Source: Thiomicrorhabdus indica (lineage in GTDB: Bacteria > Pseudomonadota > Gammaproteobacteria > Thiomicrospirales > Thiomicrospiraceae). From it: 64,000 bases of DNA. Below, in pieces: positions 32,600 through 45,069 of the stretch. The notes beneath the pieces were generated by a model. That model was not told the DNA's origin. It saw only the letters and a list, made by a program, of their open reading frames with translations, and ran no database searches. The position numbers and the translations under genes are program-made. Every line of letters starts with the position of its first letter. Positions within the stretch are counted from its first letter, which is position 1. Where the stretch lies: the NCBI RefSeq assembly GCF_004293625.1, contig NZ_CP033040.1, positions 1,860,001 through 1,924,000 of the forward strand, given 5' to 3'.

Positions 32600-33967
32600 T
32601 TATTTTCGTCGTTTATAAATCGATTGCTGATTCAAGCTCTGAAGGTGTCTCATTTTAGCGGAAATTTTAATTTCCAACCCTCTTTCTACCGGTTGATAAT
32701 AGGATTTTTCTGCCATTTCTTCAGGAAAATAACTTTCTCCTGCCGCAAAAGCTTCCGGCTCATCATGTGCATAACGGTAACCTTTGCCGTAATCCAATTG
32801 ACTCATTAATTCCGTGGGAGCGTTACGAAGATGTAATGGCACTTCATGCGAACCGTTGTCTTTTATATCTGCCAAACATGCTTTATAGGCCATGTAAACG
32901 GCATTCGATTTAGGTGCTACCGCCAGATAAGTGGCTGCTTGAGCAAGTGCTAAGTCACCTTCTGGTGAACCTAATCGTTCATAAGATTCCGCCGCATTCA
33001 AAGCCAATTGCAATGCTTTAGGGTCAGCGTTAGCAATTTCTTCACTGGCCATACGAATTAATCGTCTTGCCAAATAACGCGGATCCACTCCGCCATCCAG
33101 CATTCTAATCAACCAATAAAGTGCTGCATCAGGATCTGAACCGCGAACCGATTTATGCAGTGCAGAAATTTGATCATAAAAAGCTTCGCCACCTTTATCA
33201 AAACGTCGTTGCCCTTCTTGAACGACTTCCATCACTGCGTCACGGTCAATTAACCATTTTCCAGCTTCGGCTTCATCGGCAAAATCAATCGCCTGTTCAA
33301 CAAAATTCAGCACACGCCTTGCATCGCCATCCGCAGCTCGAATTAAAATTTGCTTAGCTTCTGGTGTTATTGCCAAACTTTCACCGGCCGGTAGAAACTC
33401 ATGATCGCTCTGAGAAAGGTCATCCAAAGCATGTTCAATCACTTGTTCCAGTTCATCCTCTTCCAACGAGCGGAGAACTAAAACTTTCGCACGAGATAAC
33501 AGCGCGTTATTCAGTTCAAATGAGGGGTTTTCAGTCGTCGCTCCAATAAACACAAAGGTTCCATCTTCCACAAACGGCAAAAAAGCATCCTGCTGCGCTT
33601 TATTAAAACGATGAACTTCATCCACAAACAACAAGGTGCCCTGCTGAAATTGTTCGCGATGCAGTTTTGCTTGCTCAACCGCTTCTCGAACAGCTTTTAC
33701 TCCATCTAAAACGGCTGACAAACTAATAAACTGTAAATTGGATTGTCTAGCGATCAAACGAGCCAAAGTGGTTTTACCCACTCCAGGCGGCCCCCAAAAA
33801 ATCAGTGAATACAAACGATTTGCCTCAAGCATTTTGGTCAGCACGCGCTTTGGGCCCAGTAAATGTTTTTGGCCAATAAATGCCTGTAAAGTTTGCGGAC
33901 GTAAGCGGTCTGCCAACGGTTGATAAATACCCGTTTGAGAAGCGCTTTGATACGTGGATGAAGTCAT
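32600..33967 (-). CDS. rarA: Replication-associated recombination AAA+ ATPase RarA
   Basis: 455 aa. Walker A GPPGVGKTT near residue 59, Walker B TLLFVDEVHRFNK near 110, sensor-1 GATTENPSFE, then the C-terminal tetramerisation domain (VRGSDPDAALYWLIRMLDGG). Acts at stalled replication forks. It contains an exact ACCGGCCGGT palindrome at 33383-33392, encoding PAG. Confidence 0.97.
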   Translation of the reverse strand: MTSSTYQSASQTGIYQPLADRLRPQTLQAFIGQKHLLGPKRVLTKMLEANRLYSLIFWGPPGVGKTTLARLIARQSNLQFISLSAVLDGVKAVREAVEQAKLHREQFQQGTLLFVDEVHRFNKAQQDAFLPFVEDGTFVFIGATTENPSFELNNALLSRAKVLVLRSLEEDELEQVIEHALDDLSQSDHEFLPAGESLAITPEAKQILIRAADGDARRVLNFVEQAIDFADEAEAGKWLIDRDAVMEVVQEGQRRFDKGGEAFYDQISALHKSVRGSDPDAALYWLIRMLDGGVDPRYLARRLIRMASEEIANADPKALQLALNAAESYERLGSPEGDLALAQAATYLAVAPKSNAVYMAYKACLADIKDNGSHEVPLHLRNAPTELMSQLDYGKGYRYAHDEPEAFAAGESYFPEEMAEKSYYQPVERGLEIKISAKMRHLQSLNQQSIYKRRK

Positions 33968-34006
33968 ACTGTTATTAAATACTTTGCGGCCATTCGCCTA
34001 TAAAAA

Positions 34007-34699
34007 TTACTGCGGTTGTCCGATTATATCGGTAGATTCAGGAACTTGCAGGCGAAACGCATCCGGCGTGAGTGTCTGATTGGAAGCGATATTGGAAAAT
34101 GTCACTTTGGTGATGTCTTCTGGTCCGGCATACATCCAAACCTCAACCATTTGATGATTTTTTAAAGCGACTTCAATACTTTGAAAATAAGTCGCCTCTT
34201 TGGGTTGGAGATTATACCATTGAGCACCGTTTCGCGTCCCTGCAGACAAAATATCGAATCGCTCTTCGATTTTTTCATCGAATAGTAACCAACTGAGTGG
34301 AATATCCGCCTGAACATCCGAAAGAGGTCGAATGGTCAACTGCTCCAAATCTTGGTCATACACCCAAAGGTTTTCCCCATCAATCAGAATTTTTTGTCCC
34401 ATCGGTTTTTGATATTCCCAAACCAACTGACCCGGCCGGTGCAACTCAAAGACTCCCGTTTTAACTGGAGACTGAAACAATTCACTCTCAGGAGTGACTT
34501 GCTTGAAATTGGCCGAAAACGTTTTTAACTGATTCACATAAGCTTGAAGCGGATGTTGAACGGTTTCTGTTTCGTTCAATGAATCAACGGCTAGTCGGTC
34601 ATTTGAAACAGTTTGACTGGCCACCGCTGAATGTATAAAACTCACACCACTCAAAGCCAAAACGAGTGCGAAGGTTTTTATTGCGATTTTTTGTTGCAT
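34007..34699 (-). CDS. lolA: Outer-membrane lipoprotein carrier protein LolA
   Basis: 230 aa from ATG 34699, whose signal peptide (MQQKIAIKTFALVLALSGVS) ends near AVASQ. The longer frame to 34780 overlaps ftsK and would bury the signal, so it is rejected. LolA-type beta-barrel features: LKTFSANFKQVTPES, GVFELHRPGQLVWEYQKPMG. Carries lipoproteins across the periplasm. Follows ftsK, as is common. Confidence 0.93.
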   Translation of the reverse strand: MQQKIAIKTFALVLALSGVSFIHSAVASQTVSNDRLAVDSLNETETVQHPLQAYVNQLKTFSANFKQVTPESELFQSPVKTGVFELHRPGQLVWEYQKPMGQKILIDGENLWVYDQDLEQLTIRPLSDVQADIPLSWLLFDEKIEERFDILSAGTRNGAQWYNLQPKEATYFQSIEVALKNHQMVEVWMYAGPEDITKVTFSNIASNQTLTPDAFRLQVPESTDIIGQPQ

Positions 34700-34724
34700 A
34701 AAAGTTTCTCTAAAATTGGGTGAT

Positions 34725-37700
34725 TTATTCATACTCATCACGTTTTGGAACCAGCACTTCTCGAACATTATTCCCACCACGTCCGGCAGAAATTAAGCCC
34801 GCAGCTTCCAAACCTTCAACAATTCTCGCAGAACGGTTATAACCAATGCTGAAATGTCTTTGAAGAAGTGAAACAGATACCTTACGTTTTTCAGTAATAA
34901 AAGCGACAATTTCATCATAAAGTGGATCATCTTCGGCCGAGCCTGAACCGCCGCCCTTTCCATCTTCATCAGAAGGTGGTGCTTCGGTAATCGCTTTTAG
35001 ATACTGTGGTTCGCCTTGTGATTTGACAAATTCTGCAACCTCATTCACCTCTTCATCGGTCATAAAGGCACCATGAACTCGAACAGGGTTCCCACTGCCA
35101 GGTGGCATGTAAAGCATATCCCCTTTTCCGAGCAATTGTTCTGCACCACCTTGTTCAAGAATAGTTCGGGAATCAATTTTAGTGTTCACCATAAACGCAA
35201 TACGCGTTGGTATATTGGCTTTAATCAGACCAGTAATGACATTAACTGAAGGTCGCTGCGTCGCCAAAATCAGGTGAATCCCAGCAGCACGCGCTTTTTG
35301 AGCCAAACGAGCAATGAGCTGCTCAACCTCTTTTCCGACTGTCATAATCATATCGGCAAACTCGTCGATTACCACTACGATATACGGTAGCGGTTCCAAT
35401 GTCGGAGGAGCTTCGCCCATTTCATAACCATAGGATTTGAGTTGTTCATGCAAAGGATCAATAATCGGCTGACCTTTTTCGATAGCCGCTTTAACCTTGG
35501 CATTAAAGCCAGCCACATTTCGAACTTTCAGTTTAGCCATCAATTCATAGCGCCGATCCATTTCAAACACGCACCAACGCAGCGCATTGGCAGCATCATT
35601 CATATCGGTAACCACCGGTGTCAACAGATGCGGGATGTCCTCATAAATAGAAAGTTCCAACATTTTTGGGTCAATCAAAATCATGCGGACTTCTTCTGCC
35701 GTGCTTTTATAGAGCATACTCAAAATCATGCTATTCACACCCACAGATTTACCGGCCCCTGTCGTACCTGCGACCAACAAGTGAGGCATTTTGGCAATGT
35801 CCGCGGTAATCGGTTCACCCGAAATATCCTTACCTAATGCAATGCTTAATGGTGATTTTGAGTCTTGGAAAGCATTAGAGGCCAGTACTTCCCTGAAGCT
35901 CACCACTTCTCGAATTTTATTTGGAATCTCAATACCAATTACTGACTTGCCAACAATGACATCAACCACCCGTACTGATTCGACCATCATGACTCGCGCC
36001 AAATCTTTCGAAAGATTATTAATTTTTGAAACCTTAATTCCCGGAGCGGGGAGAATCTCAAATCGAGTGACAACTGGCCCAGGCTGAACCGACTCGACCG
36101 TGACCTTAATGCCAAATTGTGCGAGCGACTGTTCCAATTTGTAAGATAAATCTGTCAACTCTTCTTCGGTATAACCTTCTTCATATTTAGGTGGTTCTGC
36201 GAGCAACTCAAGACTTGGTAGTTCAGCCTTTTGCTTGATTTCACCGGCCGGTATCGCCTGAGAACGTTGACCAATTTGCACAGAAAAATTCTCGGAATCC
36301 GATGTTTGAACTGATTGCTCAGTCGATGGTGAAGCTTGTGCGGAAACCGAAGTCTCTTCCCACGGAGGTATTTCTGACGGAGTGGGTGTCATTGAACTTG
36401 TCATTTCATTGAACTCAGAAGGCTTTGACATGGATAAATCAGAACGTTCATCGGTTCTAAATTCCAAACTCTCTGGGTCTCCTTGGGTTTGCTCGCCGGC
36501 TGGTACAAATTCCTTACGGCCCTGTAACGACGGTTCAGCACTTAGGCTGTTTGATCGTTCAGAAGTATTTGGGTTATTTCCAACTGCATGAGGGTGTGCG
36601 GCTTGATCCAATTCTTGAACCAATTCGCCTGCCTTTTTCGGGTCAATAACCTGTTTTGGGAAGGCGCTAGTTTCAATAGAGTTTTTCTTAGAGCCATCTT
36701 TTGGAATGGTTTCAACTCGCGGACCTTTAACCAGGTGATTCATAAAGTGTTGAGTTCGCGCCATAACACCTTGTTGAGTTTGCGTCGTTTGTTTGGAATT
36801 CTCAGCCTGAGAATCTCGGTTTGTGACACGCGAGTGCGCCAGTCTAGAGTCAAGTTTTTGTTTCGTCATTTGAAAAAAGTGCTGAGTTTTTTCACCTTTC
36901 CAAACTCGATGGTATAGCCAAAGTCCAAACTGCTCCGTCCACTCCCCAGTCGCTTCAAAAATATTCATCCAAGAACGGTTTAACAATAAACTCAGCGACC
37001 AAGCCCATATACCAAGCAGTAGCAAAGTCGTCCCAAGCAAATCAATAGAATCAACGAGCCAAGAACTCAGACCGTAACCCCAAACACCACCACTGGAAAA
37101 AGGCAATTCTGTTAACCAAATGTCAGGCGCCATAAACAGGTTACTCATTGCTGCACCGGCACTAATAAATAACAATACACCCAACAAACTAAATAAGAAG
37201 CGTGTGTAGTCTTGCTCAGCGATTTGAGTTTTCGGTTTTGCAGGATGCTTTAAAGTCATCCAGCCACCAATGGTGATTCCAATCGGCAGCAAATAACCAA
37301 AAATCCCAAAGATGTATAAAATAAAAGAGCTTAACCAAGCGCCAGTATGGCCGCCATAATTCTCAACCTCGGTTCGAGCATTGTCGACTAATACAAATCC
37401 AGGATCTTTCGGGTTATAGCCAGCTAGAATAATTACCAAATAAAATGACAACCCAACCGCAGCAATAAAAATTAAATCACTGAATACCCATTGATAGCTT
37501 TTTTGGGCAGAATTTGCCACACCAAAACCTTCATTTTGCGGTGCTTGCATAGAAGTTTCAGAAGCGGTATGAGCATCAGTACTCAACTCATTATTATCAG
37601 GCTCTTTCTTCACAGATGAGGCTTTAGGTTTAATCAGCACTTTTTTTCGCTTTGGCACAGAATCCTCAAACGTTTCTGAAATCGGTTCAGATTGGTTACT

Positions 37701-37742
37701 CGATGCATTTTCAAGTGATGAATTGGCGGATTGATTTGGCAT
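34725..37742 (-). CDS. ftsK: DNA translocase FtsK
   Basis: 1005 aa. N-terminal transmembrane segments at residues about 75-260, a Ser/Thr/Pro/Glu-rich linker (about 300-500), the RecA-like motor with Walker [11 protein letters not shown] and Walker [13 protein letters not shown], and a C-terminal gamma winged-helix domain ([20 protein letters not shown]). Couples division with chromosome dimer resolution. Carries an exact palindrome at 36243-36252 and a decayed one near 36490, both encoding PAG. Confidence 0.97.
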   Translation of the reverse strand: MPNQSANSSLENASSNQSEPISETFEDSVPKRKKVLIKPKASSVKKEPDNNELSTDAHTASETSMQAPQNEGFGVANSAQKSYQWVFSDLIFIAAVGLSFYLVIILAGYNPKDPGFVLVDNARTEVENYGGHTGAWLSSFILYIFGIFGYLLPIGITIGGWMTLKHPAKPKTQIAEQDYTRFLFSLLGVLLFISAGAAMSNLFMAPDIWLTELPFSSGGVWGYGLSSWLVDSIDLLGTTLLLLGIWAWSLSLLLNRSWMNIFEATGEWTEQFGLWLYHRVWKGEKTQHFFQMTKQKLDSRLAHSRVTNRDSQAENSKQTTQTQQGVMARTQHFMNHLVKGPRVETIPKDGSKKNSIETSAFPKQVIDPKKAGELVQELDQAAHPHAVGNNPNTSERSNSLSAEPSLQGRKEFVPAGEQTQGDPESLEFRTDERSDLSMSKPSEFNEMTSSMTPTPSEIPPWEETSVSAQASPSTEQSVQTSDSENFSVQIGQRSQAIPAGEIKQKAELPSLELLAEPPKYEEGYTEEELTDLSYKLEQSLAQFGIKVTVESVQPGPVVTRFEILPAPGIKVSKINNLSKDLARVMMVESVRVVDVIVGKSVIGIEIPNKIREVVSFREVLASNAFQDSKSPLSIALGKDISGEPITADIAKMPHLLVAGTTGAGKSVGVNSMILSMLYKSTAEEVRMILIDPKMLELSIYEDIPHLLTPVVTDMNDAANALRWCVFEMDRRYELMAKLKVRNVAGFNAKVKAAIEKGQPIIDPLHEQLKSYGYEMGEAPPTLEPLPYIVVVIDEFADMIMTVGKEVEQLIARLAQKARAAGIHLILATQRPSVNVITGLIKANIPTRIAFMVNTKIDSRTILEQGGAEQLLGKGDMLYMPPGSGNPVRVHGAFMTDEEVNEVAEFVKSQGEPQYLKAITEAPPSDEDGKGGGSGSAEDDPLYDEIVAFITEKRKVSVSLLQRHFSIGYNRSARIVEGLEAAGLISAGRGGNNVREVLVPKRDEYE

Positions 37743-39199
<1,457 letters not shown>

Positions 39200-39251
39200 G
39201 CCGCCCCAAACACTTGCCAATTTTGATTCAATTTTTATATCAAGGAAACCT

Positions 39252-39953
39252 ATGAAACTTAAAACGATGAGCTTTGCAACACTCATGATGGTTGCATCAA
39301 GCACTGTATACGCGGCAGATGCCAACCTAAAAACCACAGAGCAGAAAGCCAGCTATACTTTAGCGGTAGATTTGGCCAAAAACTTTGAGAAACAAGGCTT
39401 GGCTATTGATGTTAAAGCGTTCCAGCTGGGTCTTGAAGATGCGCTAAGTGGCAAAGAGATGCGTCTAAGTGCGGAAGAAATGAATCAAGCAGTGAGCGAA
39501 GTCAAGCAGCAGATGATTCAGAAACAGCTCGCACAGCGAGAAGCTCAAGGGAAAGCGAATGCGGAAGCCGGAAAAAAATTCCTTGCTGAAAACAAAAAGA
39601 AATCGGGGGTAAAAACCTTAGACAATGGCATTCAATACAAGGTTCTTAAATCAGGTAAAGGTGAATCACCTAAGGCGGAAGATACTGTCTTTGCCCATTA
39701 TGAAGGCCGCTTCATTGATGGAACCGTTTTTGATAGCTCTTATGAACGTGGCAACCCACTAAAATTCTCACTTAATGGTGTGATCAAAGGTTGGAGTTCA
39801 GTCATTCAGAAAATGAGTCCAGGAGATAAGTGGGAAGTCGCAATTCCAAGTGAAATGGCTTATGGCGAAAAAGGTGCTGGCGATGTCATTGGGCCAAATA
39901 AAACGCTGATTTTCACCATCGAATTAATCTCATTCGATCCAGCTAAGTCTTAA
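39252..39953 (+). CDS. FKBP-type peptidyl-prolyl isomerase (FkpA/Mip-like)
   Basis: 233 aa. Signal peptide with cleavage after TVYA (about residue 21), an N-terminal helical dimerisation domain (about 25-115), and a C-terminal FKBP domain (about 125-228: VFAHYEGRFIDGTVFDSSYE, IPSEMAYGEKGAG). A periplasmic folding helper. 52 bp after trxB, probably co-transcribed; terminator downstream. Confidence 0.95.
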   Translation: MKLKTMSFATLMMVASSTVYAADANLKTTEQKASYTLAVDLAKNFEKQGLAIDVKAFQLGLEDALSGKEMRLSAEEMNQAVSEVKQQMIQKQLAQREAQGKANAEAGKKFLAENKKKSGVKTLDNGIQYKVLKSGKGESPKAEDTVFAHYEGRFIDGTVFDSSYERGNPLKFSLNGVIKGWSSVIQKMSPGDKWEVAIPSEMAYGEKGAGDVIGPNKTLIFTIELISFDPAKS

Positions 39954-40000
39954 TCGTTATGCGAAACTAAACTAATTATTTAGTTTTTAAGGCTTTTCTA

Positions 40001-40034
40001 AAAACCTGTTTCGACTTCGGAGCAGGTTTTTTTT
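40001..40034 (+). terminator. Terminator after the FKBP gene
   Basis: AAAACCTG/CAGGTTTT stem followed by a run of eight T. Confidence 0.82.
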
Positions 40035-40162
40035 ATTTATTCAATACACAGTCAAATACTCTGATCTTACTGGCTTTATGCCCATAACATCAATAACTCT
40101 TAAATAAACAGTTTCAGCGAATTAGAAAGCTTTCAGAATTTACCGGCCGGTAAAAATAAAAA

Positions 40163-40204
40163 ACCCCAGAAAAAACTAAACCCGAAGGCGGTGTTTTCTG
40201 GGGT
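40163..40204 (-). terminator. Terminator, leftward
   Basis: ACCCCAGAAAA/TTTTCTGGGGT around a 20-nt loop with its own small hairpin, followed on the minus strand by TTTTTATTTTT. Confidence 0.78.
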
Positions 40205-40462
40205 GTTCCAAAATTAGGGGAACAATCTTAGCTCTTTTAGAGGAGTGTTGTAATGAAACAACGAGTGCAATCTTAATCTAAGAAGACGCTTATATCAACA
40301 AAATCTAATATGAAAAAGTATGACGATAGTGACAGACTTCTCAAGACTTTCATCTAAACTCTCATATCACTCCTTATCACAGCAAACTCTCCCTCCCCCA
40401 TTTGAACAGTTTCAAACCGCAGCAGGTATCGCAAAAAAATTCACCATGTAAGTTCAAATACA

Positions 40463-40813
40463 TCACTCGTATAAGTGGTTGGCTAGCTGCAAGACACCAT
40501 AGGCAGGAGTCTCATAAGGATGCGCTTGCTTTAAAGCTTTTAACACCTGCTCAGCTGTACTGGGCTCAAAAACCATTTCCACTCGGAATTCTTTAACTTT
40601 CTCTAAAGTGCCCTGTTCCCCTATAAAAGGTTGACTTCCCTCAATAGGTCTAAACTGACCAGTACCAGCAACTTGCCAAGCACACCCCTCATAGTTTCCG
40701 ATCTTACCTGCCCCAGCCATAAAAACCGCTTGTTTAACACTTTCCAAATGGGACTCCGGCACATAAAAAAACAATTGGAATAATTCTGAATGAGTAAAAG
40801 TACTTTGCGACAT
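40463..40813 (-). CDS. YqfO/NIF3-like CutA-fold domain protein
   Basis: 116 aa from ATG 40813 (AGAGGA upstream; the frame is open to 40858). Conserved FMAGAGKIGNYEGCAWQVAG, GTGQFRPIEG, QPFIGEQG and HPYETPAYGVL are those of the stand-alone C-terminal domain of NIF3/YqfO proteins, a CutA-like trimer fold. Biochemical role unknown. Confidence 0.85.
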   Translation of the reverse strand: MSQSTFTHSELFQLFFYVPESHLESVKQAVFMAGAGKIGNYEGCAWQVAGTGQFRPIEGSQPFIGEQGTLEKVKEFRVEMVFEPSTAEQVLKALKQAHPYETPAYGVLQLANHLYE

Positions 40814-40903
40814 TTGAAATCCTCTGCGGTGGTTACGTTTTTTCAATACAATAGGCAACCATCATTTTGACAGAGAAACCCTTAACTTTAAAAGAGGCTC
40901 TTT

Positions 40904-41167
40904 ATGAAATTGCTGTTACTCACTTACGGTGTGATTTTAGCGCTAGGTATTACATCTATGCTCTCAGGCGTGCACTATCTTGCGAATATTGCCGGTTTTA
41001 TTTCCGCGATTGGCTTTTTATTGGTATTTTTCAAGGATCGACCAGAAGATGAACCAGATTCAGCGAAACGTCAACGACGTTATTGGTACATTGTTTTTGC
41101 AACAGGTATCTTCTTTAGTCTAATTTTTGGTAGTTTGTGGAATACTCATATGGGGAACATGATTTAG
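40904..41167 (+). CDS. Small membrane protein, 87 aa
   Basis: Three hydrophobic segments (residues about 2-20, 24-43, 63-82) separated by a charged loop (FKDRPEDEPDSAKRQRR). AAAGAGGC precedes the ATG. No family recognised. Faces the MCP gene and shares a terminator with it. Confidence 0.72.
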   Translation: MKLLLLTYGVILALGITSMLSGVHYLANIAGFISAIGFLLVFFKDRPEDEPDSAKRQRRYWYIVFATGIFFSLIFGSLWNTHMGNMI

Positions 41168-41197
41168 TTTTTACTTCTTTTCACCCCTGAAAACAGA

Positions 41198-41231
41198 AAA
41201 CCCGAGCCAAACAGACGTTCAACTCGGGTTT
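41198..41231. terminator. Shared terminator between convergent genes
   Basis: AAACCCGAG/CTCGGGTTT stem with a 16-nt loop; T-rich on the minus strand (TTTTCTGTTTT), serving the MCP gene. Confidence 0.78.
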
Positions 41232-41249
41232 GCTTATCGAAAATCTTTT

Positions 41250-42521
41250 TTAGAAAAGTTCGATTTCGCCCTCTTCCATACTTTCAGTACTCACCCTAGA
41301 CATTCGATTCTGTTCTATCTCATTGCGTTTATTATGAATTTCTTGACGGAATTTTTCTAAACGCATCTGATGTTCCTCTTCACTTTGCGCAGGTGATTCT
41401 GAAGCCTGCTGCAAGAAAAGGTTAATCTCGGCGGAAAACTCATGCAAGTTAGCCAAATGATTCATCACCTGCTCAATTAACTGGCGAACAATATCTTCAA
41501 ATTGTAATGAACGAACCGCATTCGACACACTCATTTCAATTTCGGAAATCATACCGGAAACATCTCCAAGCTTGGTTGAAATACCACTATTCATCTCTTC
41601 AAGATCGCCCAGCATGGTGCCGACTTTAGCTTGCGATGAGTGTGCATGTTCCATGTCCTTGCTAGCCGTTTCACTGACAATGCTTCGCACTTGATCAACG
41701 GTGGTTCTTGCTTGCTCCGCTCGGTTACGAATTTGCTCATTCAGGATATTTGAATTAAGTGATAACTTACGAACTTCATCTGCCACCACAGCAAATCCAC
41801 GTCCAGCCTCTCCTGCTCGAGCAGCTTCAATCGCTGCATTCAATGCCAATAAGTTGGTCTGGTCGGCAATTCCTTTAACGTCCTCAAGTAAGTTGAAAAT
41901 CGCTTCAATTTGGCTGACCATATCATCGATTTTATTAACCGTTTGATTACTGCGCTCACTCGCATTGGTAAGCAAATCAATCAAGTATTGCAAAACACCT
42001 TTAATTTCAGAGGAAAACTTTTGAATACTCATTGAATCACTATTCTCATCACCTCCCAAGTTATCCAAAAGCGAAACCACTAGCTGATATTCCGCTTGTG
42101 TTTGCTCATGTAAGCCTGAAAAACTGGTGTTAAGCGTATCAATTGCTTCAGCAACAAGCGTTTTAACCTGCCCAAGTTCATCATGAACAACATCAATTTC
42201 TTGCTTAATAACTTTATCAACATCATCCATAATCTGTTGCAAAGCTTGATCAGCAGTGGTCATTCGCAACATTGGTTCATCACCACGCGATACATTTTTG
42301 GGTCCGGCAATAATTTCAGCGGCAACTTCTGATGTTTTCTCACCTGAAGAACTTGGGTACTCGGCAAACTTTGCCACAGACCAAGTCCAAACTGCTGAGA
42401 TAATCAGAAACATTACTGTATCTAAAAATGGAATCGCAAAAAAGCTCAGGACGACTCCAAGTATGGTGACACCCCAAGCCAGCCAATACACTCGCAAGTT
42501 TTCAAGCATTCGTTCAATCAT
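41250..42521 (-). CDS. Methyl-accepting chemotaxis protein without periplasmic sensor
   Basis: 423 aa. Two adjacent transmembrane helices at residues about 10-50, no periplasmic domain, then a cytoplasmic helical region and the conserved hairpin tip [20 protein letters not shown] (about 220-240). A signal of internal or membrane state is likely. Separated from cheB by a terminator, so it has its own promoter in 42522-42766. Confidence 0.92.
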   Translation of the reverse strand: MIERMLENLRVYWLAWGVTILGVVLSFFAIPFLDTVMFLIISAVWTWSVAKFAEYPSSSGEKTSEVAAEIIAGPKNVSRGDEPMLRMTTADQALQQIMDDVDKVIKQEIDVVHDELGQVKTLVAEAIDTLNTSFSGLHEQTQAEYQLVVSLLDNLGGDENSDSMSIQKFSSEIKGVLQYLIDLLTNASERSNQTVNKIDDMVSQIEAIFNLLEDVKGIADQTNLLALNAAIEAARAGEAGRGFAVVADEVRKLSLNSNILNEQIRNRAEQARTTVDQVRSIVSETASKDMEHAHSSQAKVGTMLGDLEEMNSGISTKLGDVSGMISEIEMSVSNAVRSLQFEDIVRQLIEQVMNHLANLHEFSAEINLFLQQASESPAQSEEEHQMRLEKFRQEIHNKRNEIEQNRMSRVSTESMEEGEIELF

Positions 42522-42848
42522 GATGAATCCTTTCTAATCTCATATTTATTCTTCTTCGATATCGCTCTAGAAGCACTATGTGTGCCATAAGTACCTGCCG
42601 GTATATTTTTAATGAACGTTAAACGGTTTGTCGAAATACTTCTATTTATTTAGATGCCTTATGTTATCTAGATAGTATTTCTGCATTCTGCCTTGTTGAG
42701 TAAAAAACTGGCTTTGCCATAAATTAAACGAGTTATTCAGAGTCGACTATTTATTACCAAAATAAAAAAGGCTCTTTAATAAAGTAAGAGCCTTTTACAA
42801 TAAGCCTGCCTATCGGCATGACAAGCATCAAGAAAATAAATATTTCAC
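42522..42848 (-). other. Intergenic region between cheB and the MCP gene
   Basis: 327 bp. Contains the cheB terminator (42767-42797) and the MCP promoter region; no clear sigma-28 or sigma-54 site was recognised. Confidence 0.5.
42767..42797 (-). terminator. Terminator after cheB
   Basis: AAAAGGCTCTT/AAGAGCCTTTT, 11-bp stem with a 9-nt loop and T-run on the minus strand. Confidence 0.85.
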
Positions 42849-43952
42849 TTATTTTTCGACCAATTCACTGATTTTCCCCGCAACCTGATCTAAAGGCAAA
42901 ACATATTCTGCTCCCCCCATCTTGACGGATTCCCCAGGCATTCCCCAAACCACACTGGTTTTTTCATCCTGAGCGATGGTTGGCACCCCAATATCTCTTA
43001 ATGCTTTTAAACCTTTTGCACCGTCCGCACCCATTCCAGTCAAAATAACACCAACTGAATTTTTTCCAACGTTACGCACCACTGAATCAAACATCACATC
43101 AACAGAAGGCTTATGACGGTTCACAGGCTCTCCATTATTTAGTTTGCACACATAACGCCCCATTTGCTGAACCACTTCTAAATGGCGATCACCCGGCGCA
43201 ATGTATACGTGGCCTGGCAAAATCTCTTGACCATCTTCCGCATGATGCACATACATAGGTGAAACACTGTCCATACGCTTGGCAAATGGCTCACTAAAAG
43301 CGGCAGGGATATGTTGAGTAATCACGATAGCTGGCGTTTGTGCCGGCAATCGTATCAAAACCTCTTTAATGGCCTCAGTCCCTCCTGTTGAAGCTCCTAG
43401 CGCAATGATTTTTTTACTGCCACGACCATGATAGGTTGCTTTGAGTACATCAGAGTGCCCACTATCAACGGTTTTCACGGCAGATTGCTGATTTACTTGT
43501 CGTTCTTTTGTTGCTAAATAACGAGCGTACTGAGACTCCAGCATGTTTTTAGGGACACGCGCTGCCATTTTAACTTTTCGGCGAATTTCAAATGCATAAT
43601 CCTCAAATGTATGCTGCAAATCAATTTTAGGTTTTGTGACAAAATCAACTGCACCAAGATCCATCGCTTCAAACGTGACATCCGCCCCCTTTTCAGTCAA
43701 GGTTGAAATCATCACCACTGGCATAGGATGCAAACGCATTAAGTTTTTCAAAAAGGTGACGCCGTCCATTTTTGGCATTTCAATATCGAGTGTCAAAACA
43801 TCTGGATGAAGCTCTTTGATTTTTGTGCGAGCGTCGTAAGGGTCATAAGCTTGACCAACGACTTCAATCATTGGATCATCATTGAGCATTTTGCTTAGCA
43901 TTTCTCTTACTAAAGCAGAATCATCAACAATCAGGACTTTAATCTTTTGCAT
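42849..43952 (-). CDS. cheB: Chemotaxis protein-glutamate methylesterase CheB
   Basis: 367 aa from ATG 43952 (GAAGAG seven bases upstream; GTG 43958 is an alternative). Receiver domain with phospho-acceptor Asp in LTLDIEMPKMDGVTFL, then the methylesterase with Ser in ALGASTGGTEA, His in VITQHIPAAFS and Asp in GMGADGAKGL. Demethylates or deamidates MCPs. Follows cheR. Confidence 0.97.
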   Translation of the reverse strand: MQKIKVLIVDDSALVREMLSKMLNDDPMIEVVGQAYDPYDARTKIKELHPDVLTLDIEMPKMDGVTFLKNLMRLHPMPVVMISTLTEKGADVTFEAMDLGAVDFVTKPKIDLQHTFEDYAFEIRRKVKMAARVPKNMLESQYARYLATKERQVNQQSAVKTVDSGHSDVLKATYHGRGSKKIIALGASTGGTEAIKEVLIRLPAQTPAIVITQHIPAAFSEPFAKRMDSVSPMYVHHAEDGQEILPGHVYIAPGDRHLEVVQQMGRYVCKLNNGEPVNRHKPSVDVMFDSVVRNVGKNSVGVILTGMGADGAKGLKALRDIGVPTIAQDEKTSVVWGMPGESVKMGGAEYVLPLDQVAGKISELVEK

Positions 43953-44020
43953 ATTCACTCTTCATTTTTTATTAGTTTTGCTCAGGTAACAATGAGCATT
44001 ATTTGAGCATCCAACTCAAA

Positions 44021-44848
44021 TTAAGAAATTCTTTGGTAAATGGTTTTGCCTAATAATTCAAATCGGTCACAGACATTATAAAGTGACTCCGAATGTCCAA
44101 CAAACAAATGTCCTCCCATTGGCAAACGTTCTGCATAACGGTCAAACAAGCGGCTCTGTGTTGGTTTGTCAAAATAAATGACAACGTTGCGGCAGAAAAT
44201 AACATCAATAGAGTCTTTAATCGGCCAATCTTCCATTAAATTCAATTGGCCAAACTCAATTGACTGCTTAAGCTCATCTTTGACTTTTACCTTACCTTCT
44301 ACCGACCCCTTTCCTTTTAAAAACCATCGTTTTTTGCGAGCATCCGTCACCCCCTTCAATCGGTCAATTGCGTAGACTCCATTGGTGGCTGTTTGCACAA
44401 CATTACTATCTAAATCCGTGGCAATGACTTTGGCATCCCAACCTTGCGGAACCGTTTCTTTTAACACTATCGCAATAGAATAAGGTTCTTCACCGGTTGA
44501 GCAGCCAGCAGACCAAATTCGAATTTTTTTGGAACTCGAGTTTGTCTTTAACAATTCAGGGATAACAGTCTCTGCCAAATATTCAAAATGGTGATTTTCT
44601 CGGAAAAAAAACGTCAAATTCGTTGTAATGGCATTGATCAGATGGACAAACTCTTCTTTGCCCATTTTTTCGACAAAATCAAGGTATTCTTTAAAACTGT
44701 CTTGGTTTAAAAAACGAATCCGCTTTGCTAAGCGGTTGTAAACTAAGTTCTTTTTGGATTCATTTAAATCAATTCCAGCGTAGTCATAAACGATGCGTTT
44801 GATTCTCTGAAAATCTTGATCACTAAATGTAAACTCTCTGTCATGCAT
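44021..44848 (-). CDS. cheR: Chemotaxis methyltransferase CheR
   Basis: 275 aa. Helical N-domain (about 1-75), SAM-binding IRIWSAGCSTGEEPYSIAI, and DVIFCRNVVIYFD before the C-terminal end. Methylates glutamates on MCPs using S-adenosylmethionine. Starts divergently from the FliK-like gene; 62 bp before cheB. Confidence 0.97.
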   Translation of the reverse strand: MHDREFTFSDQDFQRIKRIVYDYAGIDLNESKKNLVYNRLAKRIRFLNQDSFKEYLDFVEKMGKEEFVHLINAITTNLTFFFRENHHFEYLAETVIPELLKTNSSSKKIRIWSAGCSTGEEPYSIAIVLKETVPQGWDAKVIATDLDSNVVQTATNGVYAIDRLKGVTDARKKRWFLKGKGSVEGKVKVKDELKQSIEFGQLNLMEDWPIKDSIDVIFCRNVVIYFDKPTQSRLFDRYAERLPMGGHLFVGHSESLYNVCDRFELLGKTIYQRIS

Positions 44849-45069
44849 CGCTGGGATACCTTTGCCTAATTATTGTTATATTTTTATTGTTATGTTTTCG
44901 ACAATAAAAACTCTTACGATTTGACGGATAAAAAGCAACTAAAACTAACTTTTAAGAGGGTTTATCGAAGCAAAATTTTGCAAATCCCAATGAGTTTTTA
45001 TTAAGCTTTATAACTATAGTCTTATTCCAAATTTAGTGGAAGCAAAACCTGTTTGAAAGGCGGCCCAGA

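Larger units (their letters stand above)
39954..40462. other. Intergenic region with two terminators
   Basis: 509 bp between convergent genes. Holds the rightward terminator 40001-40034, a palindrome copy (40142-40151) and the leftward terminator 40163-40204. The last is about 260 bp past the 40463 gene, so a long 3' UTR or small RNA on the minus strand is possible, though none was recognised. Confidence 0.55.
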